Of a DNA stretch of 64,000 nucleotides, positions 25,122 through 38,507 are shown in pieces. Under the pieces are notes generated by a model. That model saw nothing but the letters and a program-made list of their open reading frames with translations. It ran no database searches and was not told the DNA's origin. Source of the stretch: Pseudomonas chlororaphis subsp. chlororaphis (GTDB lineage: Bacteria > Pseudomonadota > Gammaproteobacteria > Pseudomonadales > Pseudomonadaceae); assembly GCF_003945765.1 (NCBI RefSeq), contig NZ_CP027712.1, positions 4,216,001 through 4,280,000 on the forward strand, written 5' to 3'. The position numbers and the translations under genes were made by a program. Positions within the stretch are counted from its first letter, which is position 1, and each line of letters starts with the position of its first letter.

Positions 25122-25201
25122 ATCTTCGATAATCCCCGCCGCTGATCATGAGCAATCTTCATCTGTGAGGTTGCCTCGCCCTTTTTTCACAGGAGAACGC
25201 C

Positions 25202-25948
25202 ATGACCGTCTTTTTTATCGGCGCAGGTCCCGGCGACCCGGAACTGATCACCGTCAAGGGCCAGCGGCTGATCCACAGCTGCCCGGTCATCATCTATGCC
25301 GGTTCCCTGGTGCCCGAAGCCGTGCTCCAGGGCCATCGCGCCGAACAGCTGGTCAACAGCGCCGAGCTGCACCTGGAACAGATCATCGAGCTGATCAAGG
25401 ACGCCCATGCCAAAGGCCAGGACGTGGCCCGGGTACATTCCGGCGACCCCAGCCTGTACGGCGCCATCGGCGAGCAGATTCGCTGCCTGCGCGAGCTGGG
25501 CATCCCCTTCGAGATCATCCCCGGCGTGACGGCCACCGCGGCCTGCGCGGCCTTGCTGGGGGCCGAACTGACTCTGCCGGACGTCGCCCAGAGCGTGATC
25601 CTGACCCGTTATGCCGACAAGACCTCGATGCCCGCCGGCGAGGCATTCGCCAGTCTGGCCGCCCACGGCACCACCATGGCGATTCACCTGGGGGTCAACC
25701 ATCTGGAAAAGATTGTCACCGAGCTGCTGCCCCACTACGGCGCCGACTGCCCGATTGCCGTGGTGCACCGGGCGACCTGGCCGGACCAGGACTGGGTGCT
25801 GGGCACCCTGGCGGACATCGCCGAAAAGGTCCAGGCCAAGGGTTTTCGGCGCACGGCGCTGATCCTGGTGGGCCGGGTGCTGGCCACGGACAGTTTCAGT
25901 GAGTCGTCGTTGTATCGCGCGGGGCATGCGCATCTGTATCGGCCTTGA
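25202..25948 (+). CDS. cobM: CobM, precorrin-4 C11-methyltransferase
   Basis: This 248-residue enzyme transfers a methyl group from S-adenosylmethionine to C-11 of precorrin-4, giving precorrin-5. The uroporphyrin-III-methylase fold is marked by FIGAGPGDPELITVKG at the N-terminus, ARVHSGDPSLYGAIGEQ around residue 80, and IPFEIIPGVTATAACAA around residue 105. AGGAG stands seven bases before the ATG. It is the last gene of the cbt operon; a REP pair and a bidirectional terminator follow. Confidence 0.96.
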   Translation: MTVFFIGAGPGDPELITVKGQRLIHSCPVIIYAGSLVPEAVLQGHRAEQLVNSAELHLEQIIELIKDAHAKGQDVARVHSGDPSLYGAIGEQIRCLRELGIPFEIIPGVTATAACAALLGAELTLPDVAQSVILTRYADKTSMPAGEAFASLAAHGTTMAIHLGVNHLEKIVTELLPHYGADCPIAVVHRATWPDQDWVLGTLADIAEKVQAKGFRRTALILVGRVLATDSFSESSLYRAGHAHLYRP

Positions 25949-25954
25949 GGGTGT

Positions 25955-26019
25955 ATCGCGAGCAAGCTCGCTCCTACAGTTGATCGTGTCCCCCCAGTAG
26001 GAGCGAGCTTGCTCGCGAT
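25955..26019. repeat. REP doublet (REPIN)
   Basis: ATCGCGAGCAAGCTCGCTCC begins at 25955, and its inverted copy GGAGCGAGCTTGCTCGCGAT ends at 26019. The two arms flank a short variable centre. This is the common Pseudomonas REP type, also present near 37.2, 45.3 and 48.5 kb. Confidence 0.9.
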
Positions 26020-26053
26020 CCAGGCGCCGCAAGACACCTGGAATAATGGGCAT

Positions 26054-26084
26054 AAAAAAACGGCGCTCACGGGGCGCCGTTTTT
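26054..26084. terminator. Bidirectional intrinsic terminator between cobM and nfuA
   Basis: Arms CGGCGC (26061-26066) and GCGCCG (26074-26079) are flanked by seven A residues on one side and five T residues on the other. It can end transcription of cobM from the left and of nfuA from the right. Confidence 0.85.
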
Positions 26085-26107
26085 CATGTTCGCAGCGAAC
26101 GCCTTAC

Positions 26108-26749
<642 letters not shown>

Positions 26750-26844
26750 CTAGTATTTTTGTCAGGATAGACCTTGGTCGATAGGCCCGCGCTGCGTGGT
26801 CGACGCAACGCCTGGGATTTTTTACAAGGCTTTTCCGGGATGGG

Positions 26845-26874
26845 CCGGGCCGCAACCTGAGGGCTGCGGCCCGG
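26845..26874 (-). terminator. Hairpin after cti, possible terminator
   Basis: A perfect 10-bp stem (CCGGGCCGCA and TGCGGCCCGG, 10-base loop) begins 22 bases after the cti stop. No T-run follows directly on the minus strand, so it may act only as an mRNA end stabiliser or weak terminator. Confidence 0.4.
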
Positions 26875-26895
26875 AATTTCAAGGGCCTGGCGCCT

Positions 26896-29187
26896 TCAGA
26901 GGTTCTCGTAGCGGTTCATGTCCAGTACGCCCGCCTCTTTCGGATCGGTCTCGAGGATGTACTGGGTCTGGTCATGGAAGTACTGCCAGAACTGCGGATG
27001 GCTGCGACGGATCCCCCAGCGCTCGACGATTTTCTCGAAACGGTGGGCGTCCTTGGCGTTTTCCATCTCGGCCACGAACTCCGGCACCTGCCTGGCGGGA
27101 ATGTTGAACATGAAGTTCGGGTAGCTGCTGAGCACGCCCGGATAGATGGTCAGGGTGTCCAGGCCCGGCTGGTAGCGCAGCGACTCGCCCAGCAGGAACG
27201 CCACATTACTGTGGGCGCGGTTGCGCAGCATGCTGTAGAACACCCGCTTGCCGCTCGGCGCCTGGATGCGCAGCATGGTGGCCTCCGGCAACAGGTCGAT
27301 GACCCGCATGCCGGCCGCCGGCCGCGAAACCAGGCCGCTGAGGGCCTGTTCGGCGTTCTGCAGCGCCGGGTCGATATTCGGCCGCGAGCAGTAGGCACCG
27401 TCACAACGGTTGATCGGATCGGGCCGCGCATTGAGGTCGCCGTAACGGTTCAGCAACTGGTTGGCGAAGTCGCGTTTCGGGTCCTTTTCGTCCAGCACCA
27501 GGGCGCTGGCCTTGTCGTCGTCGATGGACTCGTAGTCCAGCCACATCTTGAACTTGCCGCTGTTCTGGTACCAATCGTCGAGGAAATCCTCGCGGGTGCC
27601 GGCGGGCATCAAACGCAGGAAGTTCTGCTCGGCACCGTTGCGGATCAGGTCGAAGTACAGCCGGGTCTGCGCCTGGTGCGAGACATTGCCGAACACATCG
27701 AAGTTGACCGCCAACTGGTAATAGGTGCGCTCCAGCAGCGGGTAGTCGAACAGCCACATGGTCTGCGGCACTTCGCCGATCAGGCCCTTGGTCACCGAGG
27801 CGCTGTCGAAGTGACGGAAGATGCTCAGCAACGCGTTGTCGTTGCCCGCCCACAGGGTCGGCCAGCTCGGCGGCGGCGCATCGGCGTAGGAATCGCGACG
27901 CAGGACCTCGTATTCGTTGCGCTTGTCGCGGTAGGCCAGCCACAGGCTCAGCACGCTGCCGACGTCGTCGTTCTGCCCGGGCATGGCCAGCAGCGGCGTG
28001 GCCTGGCCGCGGTAGGCCGGGTCGGTGATATAGAGATCGTGCTCCGGGGCCTGGAACAACGCCCAGAAGTTGTCGCGGATCACGTCGGTGGCGATCTGCC
28101 CACGACACACCGGGCCGCGGATAAAGGTGCGCACGAAGTACTCGGCATTATCCAGCATGAACTGGTAGCGGGCCTTGGCCGGAATCGCCTCGAAGGTCTC
28201 GAACGGGTTGGCGCGGCGGCCCGGGCCATAACCCGGCAGCGCGGTGACCTGATAGTCGCCGCTGTAGAACAGGGTCTTGATCCGCGCCATCTTCGCCGCG
28301 CTCAGCGGGTAGGTGATGTGGGTCTTGTGCACGATCGCCCCCTGCACCGGCCACAGGCGGTAATACACCTGGGTGCCCGGGTCGTCGTTGGGCCGGCGGG
28401 TGTTGATCAGGTCGATCGGCTGGCCGCTCGGCGTGCGCGAACGTACCCACTGGAAGAAATGCCCCGGCTCGCCGCCCTCGAAGTAGATATGGGCGAGGAA
28501 CCAGTGCTCGAACAGCCAGCGGGCCACCAGGCTTTCCCGGGCGCCCGGGGCATTGAGCAGGTTTTCCCACTGCAGCACCTGCATCGCTTCCCTGGCGCTC
28601 GGCGCCAGGCCCTGCTCGTCGATCGGCGCACCGGAAGCCAGCCAGCGTTGCAGGGTCTGGTATTGCTGATCGGTCAGGCCGGTCACCGCCAGCGGCATGC
28701 CTTCGCGCGGATGGGCCCGGGCATAACCGTCGAATTCGGCCGGTTGCGCGCACATGTTCTCGCGGTTCAGGCCCAGGACGATGTTGTCCGGCAGCTTGGC
28801 GTTGGGTTGCAACGGCGTCTTGTGGCCCAGTTCCAGCATGCGCGCCATCAGCGCCGCCTGGCTGCCCTGGGCGTCGAGCACCGAGTAGAAGCCCATGCCC
28901 TGCCAGGCGTGCTTGCCGGAAGCGTCGTAGAACAAGCGGGTCGGCGTCTGCGCCTTGCTGCGCTCGCCGTCGTACACCGGGATCTTCGAGGCGCCGCGGG
29001 CCGCGCCCTCGCCGCTGCCCAGGTTGAGCTGGCACGCCGAGTCATAGCAGGCGTGGCAGGCCACGCACTTCTCGGTGAAGATCGGCTGGATATCGCGGGT
29101 GTAGGAGATCGCTGGCGCGGGACCCTGGGCGCTGGCGAGCGAACTTAAAAGCAGCAGCACACTGCCGATGACAACGCGGTAAGACAT
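26896..29187 (-). CDS. cti: Cti, periplasmic fatty acid cis/trans isomerase
   Basis: This protein of 763 residues has a signal peptide (1-20, ending LASAQ) and a cytochrome c-type heme site CVACH at 41-45. Cti converts cis- into trans-unsaturated fatty acids in membrane phospholipids without ATP, stiffening the membrane under solvent or heat stress. Length matches known Pseudomonas Cti (about 766). I chose the ATG at 29187 because it gives the clean signal peptide; longer starts at 29205 and above add a hydrophilic leader. It is divergent from metH with about 150 bp between. Confidence 0.94.
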   Translation of the reverse strand: MSYRVVIGSVLLLLSSLASAQGPAPAISYTRDIQPIFTEKCVACHACYDSACQLNLGSGEGAARGASKIPVYDGERSKAQTPTRLFYDASGKHAWQGMGFYSVLDAQGSQAALMARMLELGHKTPLQPNAKLPDNIVLGLNRENMCAQPAEFDGYARAHPREGMPLAVTGLTDQQYQTLQRWLASGAPIDEQGLAPSAREAMQVLQWENLLNAPGARESLVARWLFEHWFLAHIYFEGGEPGHFFQWVRSRTPSGQPIDLINTRRPNDDPGTQVYYRLWPVQGAIVHKTHITYPLSAAKMARIKTLFYSGDYQVTALPGYGPGRRANPFETFEAIPAKARYQFMLDNAEYFVRTFIRGPVCRGQIATDVIRDNFWALFQAPEHDLYITDPAYRGQATPLLAMPGQNDDVGSVLSLWLAYRDKRNEYEVLRRDSYADAPPPSWPTLWAGNDNALLSIFRHFDSASVTKGLIGEVPQTMWLFDYPLLERTYYQLAVNFDVFGNVSHQAQTRLYFDLIRNGAEQNFLRLMPAGTREDFLDDWYQNSGKFKMWLDYESIDDDKASALVLDEKDPKRDFANQLLNRYGDLNARPDPINRCDGAYCSRPNIDPALQNAEQALSGLVSRPAAGMRVIDLLPEATMLRIQAPSGKRVFYSMLRNRAHSNVAFLLGESLRYQPGLDTLTIYPGVLSSYPNFMFNIPARQVPEFVAEMENAKDAHRFEKIVERWGIRRSHPQFWQYFHDQTQYILETDPKEAGVLDMNRYENL

Positions 29188-29343
29188 ATCCCTGGTCCAA
29201 TCCATAAGAAAATCCGGCGATTCTACCGGGCCAGCACGGCCACCAACATGAGCGATATTCATGCAAAAGCGCCGCATGCTCTAAAAGCGCACAGGTTTGC
29301 TATGATCCTCGCCCTTCGTAATGGCCCTTCCAGGTAGTCTTTC

Positions 29344-33054
<3,711 letters not shown>

Positions 33055-33071
33055 AAGCCCAGCTCGCTTCA

Positions 33072-33104
33072 CTTGCGGGAGCCGCCAGTCGGCGCTCCCG
33101 CAAG
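33072..33104 (+). terminator. Hairpin downstream of metH, possible terminator
   Basis: A perfect 11-bp stem, CTTGCGGGAGC (33072-33082) with GCTCCCGCAAG (33094-33104), follows the metH stop by 17 bases. There is no T-run behind it, so termination efficiency is uncertain. Confidence 0.45.
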
Positions 33105-33160
33105 CTGGAACAAGCGGTATTGTCTATGCTTTCCCCACACCCACTTGTGTCGAGGGATTT

Positions 33161-33379
33161 ATGGACGACCCCACCAACGACAAGCCGCCGACCTTCTGGC
33201 AGATGCTGCAAAGCGTCGCCGCTGCTGCCTTTGGCGTGCAGAGCGGCAAAAACCGCAAGCGCGACTTCACCCACGGCAAACCCAGCCATTTCGTGATCCT
33301 GGGCATTCTGTTCACGGCGGTGTTCGCCTTGACCCTGTTCGGTATCGTCAAGTTGGTGCTGCATTTGACGGGGCTTTGA
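33161..33379 (+). CDS. DUF2970 small membrane protein
   Basis: This protein of 72 residues has a hydrophilic N-terminus with the family motif PTFWQMLQSVAAAAFGVQS, a basic stretch (KNRKRDFTHGKPSHF), and one C-terminal membrane helix (about 47-69). These features define DUF2970. GAGGGATTT precedes the ATG. It is conserved in gamma-proteobacteria, but its function is not known. It converges with the binding-protein gene at 33387. Confidence 0.85.
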   Translation: MDDPTNDKPPTFWQMLQSVAAAAFGVQSGKNRKRDFTHGKPSHFVILGILFTAVFALTLFGIVKLVLHLTGL

Positions 33380-33386
33380 ACGCCTG

Positions 33387-34483
33387 TCAGCGCAGCAACA
33401 GATCCAGCGAGAAGGGATAACGGTAGCCGGCCGGCTTGCCCTCGGCCGACAGCCCGCGAAAGTCCACGCCGTATTGCTGTGTCCCCTGCAACTCCAGCAG
33501 ACGCTGCGCCTGGACCTTGTCCAGGAACTGGAACACACCCAGTTGCCAGTCCGGGCCGCCATGGGTCGCAGGCTTCAGCCCCCGGGCATCGTCGTTGAGG
33601 ACCACCATTGCCCAGCCCCCAGGGTGAAGTGCCCGGCGATCAGCGCCGTCAGGCGTCCGTCGATCAATGCCTGCAAGGCCTGCGGCGAGCTGTTCAGAGC
33701 GCTGAACAGCACATCCTTGCCCGGTCGCCGCCCTTGCTGCTCCAGCGCCTCCATCGCTCCCAGGGCCATCTCGTCGTTGGCCGACCAGATCAACTGCGTC
33801 TGCGGATAGCGCTTGAGCAACTGCTGGGCCTGCTCAAAGGCGCGCTGGCGATTCCACTCGCCATACACCAGCTGCCGCAGGCGCACCTCGGGATGCTCCA
33901 CCAATGCCCGCCGCAAGCCTTGTTCGCGTGATTGCGCCACCGGAGTGTTCTTCACGCCCGAGAACGCCAGCAGGTCGATGTACTGCCCGGGAGCGAGCGG
34001 GCCATGACGGCGAATCAGCTCCTTGAGCATCAGGTAGCCGGCTTCTTCGTCGTTGGCGATCATGCTGCCGATCCAGTCGGGATAACGGCTCTGGTGCTCG
34101 TCCAGCAAGCGTTGCTGATCGGCGGTCAGCGCGTTGTTGACGACGAACAGCTTCACCCCGCTGCCCTGGGACAGGCGCAGGATCTCCGGCGCAACATATT
34201 GCTCGTTGACCACCACCAGGTAATCCGGCCGGTCCGGGCCCTGCAGGGCTTCCCGGGCCTGGCGGATGGTGGTTTGCGAATCGCGCTGCGAATAACGCAC
34301 GCGCAAATCCAGGCCGAGGTCATTGGCCGCGGCCTGCATGAATTGGGAATACCCGACCCAGAAGGTTTCAGTGGAGTGGCCCGGATTCAAAAACACTACC
34401 GAGGTGGCATGGGCCATGGCCCAGAACGTTGGACTCAGTACAAGCAGCACCAGCAGCAGACACTTACCAAACGCCTTGAACAT
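33387..34483 (-). pseudogene. Periplasmic sugar-binding-like protein, frameshifted near its C-terminus
   Basis: A signal peptide (about 1-26) and a type I periplasmic binding fold (VVFLNPGHSTETFWVGYSQF, LIWSANDEMALGAMEAL, ALIDGRLTALIAGHFTLGAG) are intact up to about residue 290. Then the frame ends early at 33575. The expected continuation (AMVVLNDDARGLKP to the stop at 33387) lies in another frame, about 73 residues. The break maps to 33611-33620 around a run of five C residues. One added base restores a 365-residue protein. This is either a real one-base deletion or a sequencing error in the run. No ABC permease or ATPase lies beside it, so it may be a sensor protein. The ATG at 34483 was chosen for the signal peptide. 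Confidence 0.75.
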
Positions 34484-34597
34484 TGCGATCAGAGTCCCGG
34501 AATATTGCCCGCAGTATAACTGGCAAAATACTGGCCTATGTCGGCAAATCGTCATTTCCCACAGACAATTCGGACTCTGCTCATCGCTTGACCGCAA

Positions 34598-34711
34598 CTA
34601 TTGATGACTGACCCAGAACACCGCCGTTCCCACGACCAGAATGATCAGAAAGAGAATGGCCCAAGCATCGACAGCGCTGTCGCTTTTCCTTGCCTTGGTT
34701 GGATTGCTCAT
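34598..34711 (-). CDS. Small single-helix membrane protein, 37 residues
   Basis: The ATG at 34711 has AGAGGCG eight bases upstream and gives MSNPTKARKSDSAVDAW followed by one membrane helix (AILFLIILVVGTAVFWV) and a short HQ end. A longer in-frame reading from 34954 exists, but the added part has low coding quality. Similar tiny proteins occur in other Pseudomonas as far as I recall. Function unknown. It sits between the binding-protein gene and the divergent hemoprotein gene. Confidence 0.65.
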   Translation of the reverse strand: MSNPTKARKSDSAVDAWAILFLIILVVGTAVFWVSHQ

Positions 34712-34980
34712 AGCATCGCCTCTTGTCGGTTTTATCGGTGACTGCACAAAGACTCGAGCACAGTTAAGTCGAGGATTGCCCTCACCACAAATGTGGGTTT
34801 GAGCCGGTCGGATACCGTTAGTCGTTTTGGTTCTTTGCATATACTCAAACATCACTTTTGCGCATAACTGCAAACTGGTATCTTCGCCCGGCTCCGTTGG
34901 GAGTGCGCGGCCGTGCGCGCAGAATTTCTTGGGTGACATCCGCCTCTGCGTCACCTGATAAGCCTGAGAACAGGATCTAT

Positions 34981-36639
34981 ATGTACGTATACGACGAGTA
35001 CGATCAGCGGATCATCGAGGACCGCGTCAAGCAGTTCCGTGATCAGACCCGGCGCTATCTGGCAGGCGAGCTGAGCGAAGAAGAATTCCGCCCTCTGCGC
35101 CTGCAGAATGGCCTCTATATCCAACGTTTTGCCCCGATGCTGCGGGTGGCGGTGCCTTATGGCCAGCTGACTTCGCGCCAAGCACGGATGATGGCCAGGA
35201 TCGCTCGCGACTACGACAAGGGCTATGCCCACATCAGTACCCGGCAGAATGTGCAGTTCAACTGGCCGGCGCTGGAAGACATCCCGGACATCCTGGCTGA
35301 GCTGGCGACCGTGCAGATGCACGCCATCCAGACCAGCGGCAACTGCCTGCGCAACGTCACCACCGACCAGTTCGCCGGCGTCGCCGCCGATGAGCTGATC
35401 GACCCGCGCCCCTGGTGTGAAATCGTCCGTCAGTGGACCACCTTCCACCCTGAATTCGCCTACCTGCCGCGCAAGTTCAAGATCGCCATCAATGGTTCGA
35501 CCGCGGACCGCGCGGCCATCGAAGTCCACGACATCGGCCTGGAGCCGGTGCACAACACCGCCGGCGAACTGGGCTTCCGGGTCCTGGTCGGTGGCGGCCT
35601 GGGCCGGACCCCGGTGGTTGGCGCCTTCATCAACGAGTTCCTGCCGTGGCAGGACCTGTTGAGCTACCTCGACGCCATCCTGCGGGTCTACAACCGCTAC
35701 GGCCGGCGTGACAACAAGTACAAGGCGCGGATCAAGATCCTGGTCAAGGCCCTGACCCCAGAGGTGTTCGCCGAGAAGGTCGAAGCGGAAATGGCTCACC
35801 TGCGCGGCGGCCAGACCACCCTGACCGAAGCCGAAGTGCATCGCGTGGCCAAGCACTTCGTCGATCCGGACTACAAGGCCCTGGCCAACCAGGACGCCGA
35901 GCTGGCCGAGCTCGACAAACAATATCCGGGCTTCGCCCGCTGGCGCACGCGCAACACCCTGGCCCACAAGAAGCCGGGCTATGTCGCCGTGACCCTGTCG
36001 CTGAAACCCACGGGCGTAGCCCCGGGCGACGTCACCGACAAGCAGCTGGACGGCATCGCCGACCTGGCCGATCGCTACAGCTTCGGCCAGCTGCGCACCT
36101 CCCACGAGCAGAACGTGATTCTCGCCGACGTCGAGCAGAGCCAACTGTTCACCCTGTGGGGCGAGCTGCGCGAACAAGGTTTCGCCACGCCGAACATCGG
36201 CCTGCTGACCGACATCATCTGCTGCCCGGGCGGTGACTTCTGCTCCTTGGCCAACGCCAAGTCGATCCCGATCGCCGAATCCATCCAGCGCCGTTTCGAC
36301 GACCTGGACTACCTGTTCGACATCGGCGAGCTGGACCTGAACATCTCCGGTTGCATGAACGCTTGCGGCCACCACCACGTGGGCCATATCGGCATCCTCG
36401 GGGTGGACAAGAAAGGCGAAGAGTTCTATCAGGTTTCCCTGGGTGGCAGCGCCAGCCGCGACGCCAGCCTGGGCAAGATCCTCGGCCCGTCCTTCGCCCA
36501 GGACGACATGCCCGATGTGATCTCGAAGCTGATCGACGTGTACGTGGAACAACGTACCGAAGACGAGCGCTTCATCGACACCTACCAACGTATTGGCATC
36601 GACCTCTTCAAGGAGCGCGTCTATGCAGCGAATCATTAA
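34981..36639 (+). CDS. cysI: Sulfite/nitrite reductase hemoprotein (CysI type)
   Basis: This 552-residue enzyme reduces sulfite to sulfide in cysteine synthesis. It has the two ferredoxin-like and two siroheme/4Fe-4S half-domains, and the cluster ligands Cys415-x5-Cys421 and Cys458-x3-Cys462 (SGCMNACGHHHVGHIG). Siroheme-contact segments such as NCLRNVTTDQFAG and AYLPRKFKIAINGS are present. The ATG at 34981 has AGGA nine bases before it. No flavoprotein CysJ is adjacent; the next gene encodes its DUF934 partner, as usual in Pseudomonas. Nitrite as a substrate cannot be excluded from sequence alone. Confidence 0.92.
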   Translation: MYVYDEYDQRIIEDRVKQFRDQTRRYLAGELSEEEFRPLRLQNGLYIQRFAPMLRVAVPYGQLTSRQARMMARIARDYDKGYAHISTRQNVQFNWPALEDIPDILAELATVQMHAIQTSGNCLRNVTTDQFAGVAADELIDPRPWCEIVRQWTTFHPEFAYLPRKFKIAINGSTADRAAIEVHDIGLEPVHNTAGELGFRVLVGGGLGRTPVVGAFINEFLPWQDLLSYLDAILRVYNRYGRRDNKYKARIKILVKALTPEVFAEKVEAEMAHLRGGQTTLTEAEVHRVAKHFVDPDYKALANQDAELAELDKQYPGFARWRTRNTLAHKKPGYVAVTLSLKPTGVAPGDVTDKQLDGIADLADRYSFGQLRTSHEQNVILADVEQSQLFTLWGELREQGFATPNIGLLTDIICCPGGDFCSLANAKSIPIAESIQRRFDDLDYLFDIGELDLNISGCMNACGHHHVGHIGILGVDKKGEEFYQVSLGGSASRDASLGKILGPSFAQDDMPDVISKLIDVYVEQRTEDERFIDTYQRIGIDLFKERVYAANH

Positions 36640-37117
36640 GAACAACGAGGTCATCGACGAAACCTGGCACCTGCTGCCCAAGGACGCGACCCTCGACGGC
36701 ATTTCCAACTGCGACGACCTGATCGTACCGCTGGCCCTGTGGCGCGAGCACGCTCACGCCCTCAAGGCCCGCGACGGCGGCCTGGGCGTGTGGCTGGACG
36801 CCGATGAAGAAGCCGAAGAAATCGGTGATGACGTGCAGCACTTCCAGGTCATCGCCCTGAACTTCCCGGCCTTCACCGACGGCCGCAACTACTCCAACGC
36901 CCGCCTGCTGCGTGACCGCTACGGCTTCAAGGGCGAGCTGCGGGCAATCGGCGACATCTTGCGCGACCAGCTGTTCTACCTGCGCCGCTGCGGGTTCGAC
37001 GCTTACGCCCTGCGCGCCGACAAGGACCCGTACGAAGCCCTGGAAAGCCTCAAGGACTTCTCCGTGACCTATCAGGCCGCCACCGACGAACCGCTGCCGC
37101 TGTTCCGTCGCCGCTAA
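36623..37117 (+). CDS. DUF934 protein, sulfite reductase-associated
   Basis: This protein of 164 residues starts inside the 3' end of cysI (17-base overlap) with AAGGAG in front of the ATG at 36623. DUF934 proteins almost always follow CysI-type reductases and are described as probable oxidoreductases of sulfite reduction. Recognisable parts are VPLALWREH, INFPAFTDGRNYSNARLLRDRYGFKG-like sequence and GDILRDQLFYLRRCGFDAY. A T-tailed terminator follows. The biochemical role is not known. Confidence 0.9.
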   Translation: MQRIIKNNEVIDETWHLLPKDATLDGISNCDDLIVPLALWREHAHALKARDGGLGVWLDADEEAEEIGDDVQHFQVIALNFPAFTDGRNYSNARLLRDRYGFKGELRAIGDILRDQLFYLRRCGFDAYALRADKDPYEALESLKDFSVTYQAATDEPLPLFRRR

Positions 37118-37130
37118 AGCCCGCGCCAAC

Positions 37131-37169
37131 AAAAAGCCCTGGACCGGGAAACCGGTTCAGGGCTTTTTT
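37131..37169 (+). terminator. Intrinsic terminator of the cysI operon
   Basis: AAAAAGCCCTG and CAGGGCTTTTTT form the outer stem around an inner GACCGG/CCGGTT stem with a short loop. It lies 14 bases after the DUF934 stop. The A-run on the other side may also let it act in reverse. Confidence 0.88.
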
Positions 37170-37228
37170 GTGTCTGTCATCTTTAAACGCGGCATCTTTA
37201 AACGCAGCATCTTTAACGCGGTAACCGC

Positions 37229-37254
37229 GATCGCGGGCAAGCCTCGCTCCTACA
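37229..37254. repeat. Single REP element
   Basis: GATCGCGGGCAAGCCTCGCT with TCCTACA behind it is one arm of the Pseudomonas REP family, slightly diverged from the copies at 26.0 and 45.3 kb. It lies between convergent transcription units. Confidence 0.75.
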
Positions 37255-37280
37255 AAAGAAACACGTTCCCGTGGTGCCCC

Positions 37281-38303
37281 TTACCAGAAACGCTGCTGGG
37301 TCAGGCGACTCCACCAGGTCAGCAGCACACGGTCGATGGAACCGCTGGCCGCCAGCCCTACCCGCTCCTGCAAGCTCTTGCGCTCGGCGTAGTGCAGGTG
37401 GAACAGCTCGGCGCTCTTGGCGCGCTCGGCCAGGTACTCGTCGCTGGTTTTCAGCTCGTCGATCAGGTGCTTTTCCAATGCCGCGACACCCAGCCAGACT
37501 TCACCGGTGGCCACCTCGTCGATGACCAGTTGCGGCCGATAACGGGAGACGAAGTTCTTGAACAACTGATGGGTGACATCCAGGTCTTCCTGGAATTTCT
37601 CCCGACCCTTCTCGGTGTTTTCGCCAAACACGGTCAGGGTGCGCTTGTACTCACCGGCAGTCAGCACTTCGAAGTCGATGTCGTGTTTTTTCAGCAGGCG
37701 GTTGACGTTGGGCAACTGCGCCACCACGCCGATCGAGCCGAGGATGGCGAACGGCGCGCTGATGATCTTCTCGCCAATGCACGCCATCATGTAGCCGCCG
37801 CTGGCCGCGACCTTGTCGATGCACACCGTCAACGGCACACCGGCCTGGCGAATCCGCGCCAGTTGCGACGAGGCCAGCCCATAGCTGTGCACCATGCCGC
37901 CGGCGCTTTCCAGGCGCAGCACCACTTCATCCTTGGGCGTGGCCAGGCTCAGCAGCGCGGTGATTTCGTGGCGCAGCCCCTCGGTGGCCGAGGCCTTGAT
38001 GTCGCCGCTGAAATCCAGCACGAACACCCGCGTTTTTTCCTCGTGCTGCTTCTTGTGTTTTTTCTCGGCCTTGGCCTCGGACTTGCGCAGTGCCTTGAGC
38101 TGGTCCTTGTCGAGCAGGCTCTGCTCCAGACGCTCGCGCAGGCCCTTGTAGAAATCGTTGAGCTTGCTCACATGCAACTGCCCGGCGCCCTTGCGCCGGC
38201 CTTTGCTGCGCAGCGAGGCAGCGGTGATCAGCACCACCAGGATGGCGATGACCAGGGTGACGGTTTTGGCCAGGAAACTGGCGTACTCGGAGAGAAACTC
38301 CAC
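37281..38303 (-). CDS. sohB: SohB, S49-family inner-membrane serine protease
   Basis: This protein of 340 residues has an N-terminal membrane anchor (about 11-29), a charged Lys/Glu-rich segment (70-90) and an S49 peptidase domain. The probable Ser/Lys dyad is Ser168 (AASGGYM) and Lys219 (AGEYKRT), as in SppA-type peptidases. The start is a GTG at 38303 with AAGGAG six bases upstream. SohB is a putative periplasm-facing protease of E. coli; its substrates here are unknown. It is divergent from the histidine phosphatase gene. Confidence 0.92.
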   Translation of the reverse strand: MEFLSEYASFLAKTVTLVIAILVVLITAASLRSKGRRKGAGQLHVSKLNDFYKGLRERLEQSLLDKDQLKALRKSEAKAEKKHKKQHEEKTRVFVLDFSGDIKASATEGLRHEITALLSLATPKDEVVLRLESAGGMVHSYGLASSQLARIRQAGVPLTVCIDKVAASGGYMMACIGEKIISAPFAILGSIGVVAQLPNVNRLLKKHDIDFEVLTAGEYKRTLTVFGENTEKGREKFQEDLDVTHQLFKNFVSRYRPQLVIDEVATGEVWLGVAALEKHLIDELKTSDEYLAERAKSAELFHLHYAERKSLQERVGLAASGSIDRVLLTWWSRLTQQRFW

Positions 38304-38507
38304 AGGGACTCCTTAAAGACGTGCATCACTGCCAACACGTGGCGGAATGGCTCCAGCATACCGGCGCAGCCAGGCGCCGGCCAGTCGCGAAACCTCCTGT
38401 TACCGTGCTCTAACGGGCATTTCAAACAAGCGTATGTTTTTTCATTGACAGCTCACCGGCATCCTCATAACCTCGCAAAACTTTCAACGTACCGGGATGA
38501 CGCGGAC

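Noticed and set aside
25955..26019. CRISPR-like direct repeats
   Set aside because: The repeats are inverted REP arms scattered through the window, not regularly spaced direct repeats, and no cas gene is present.
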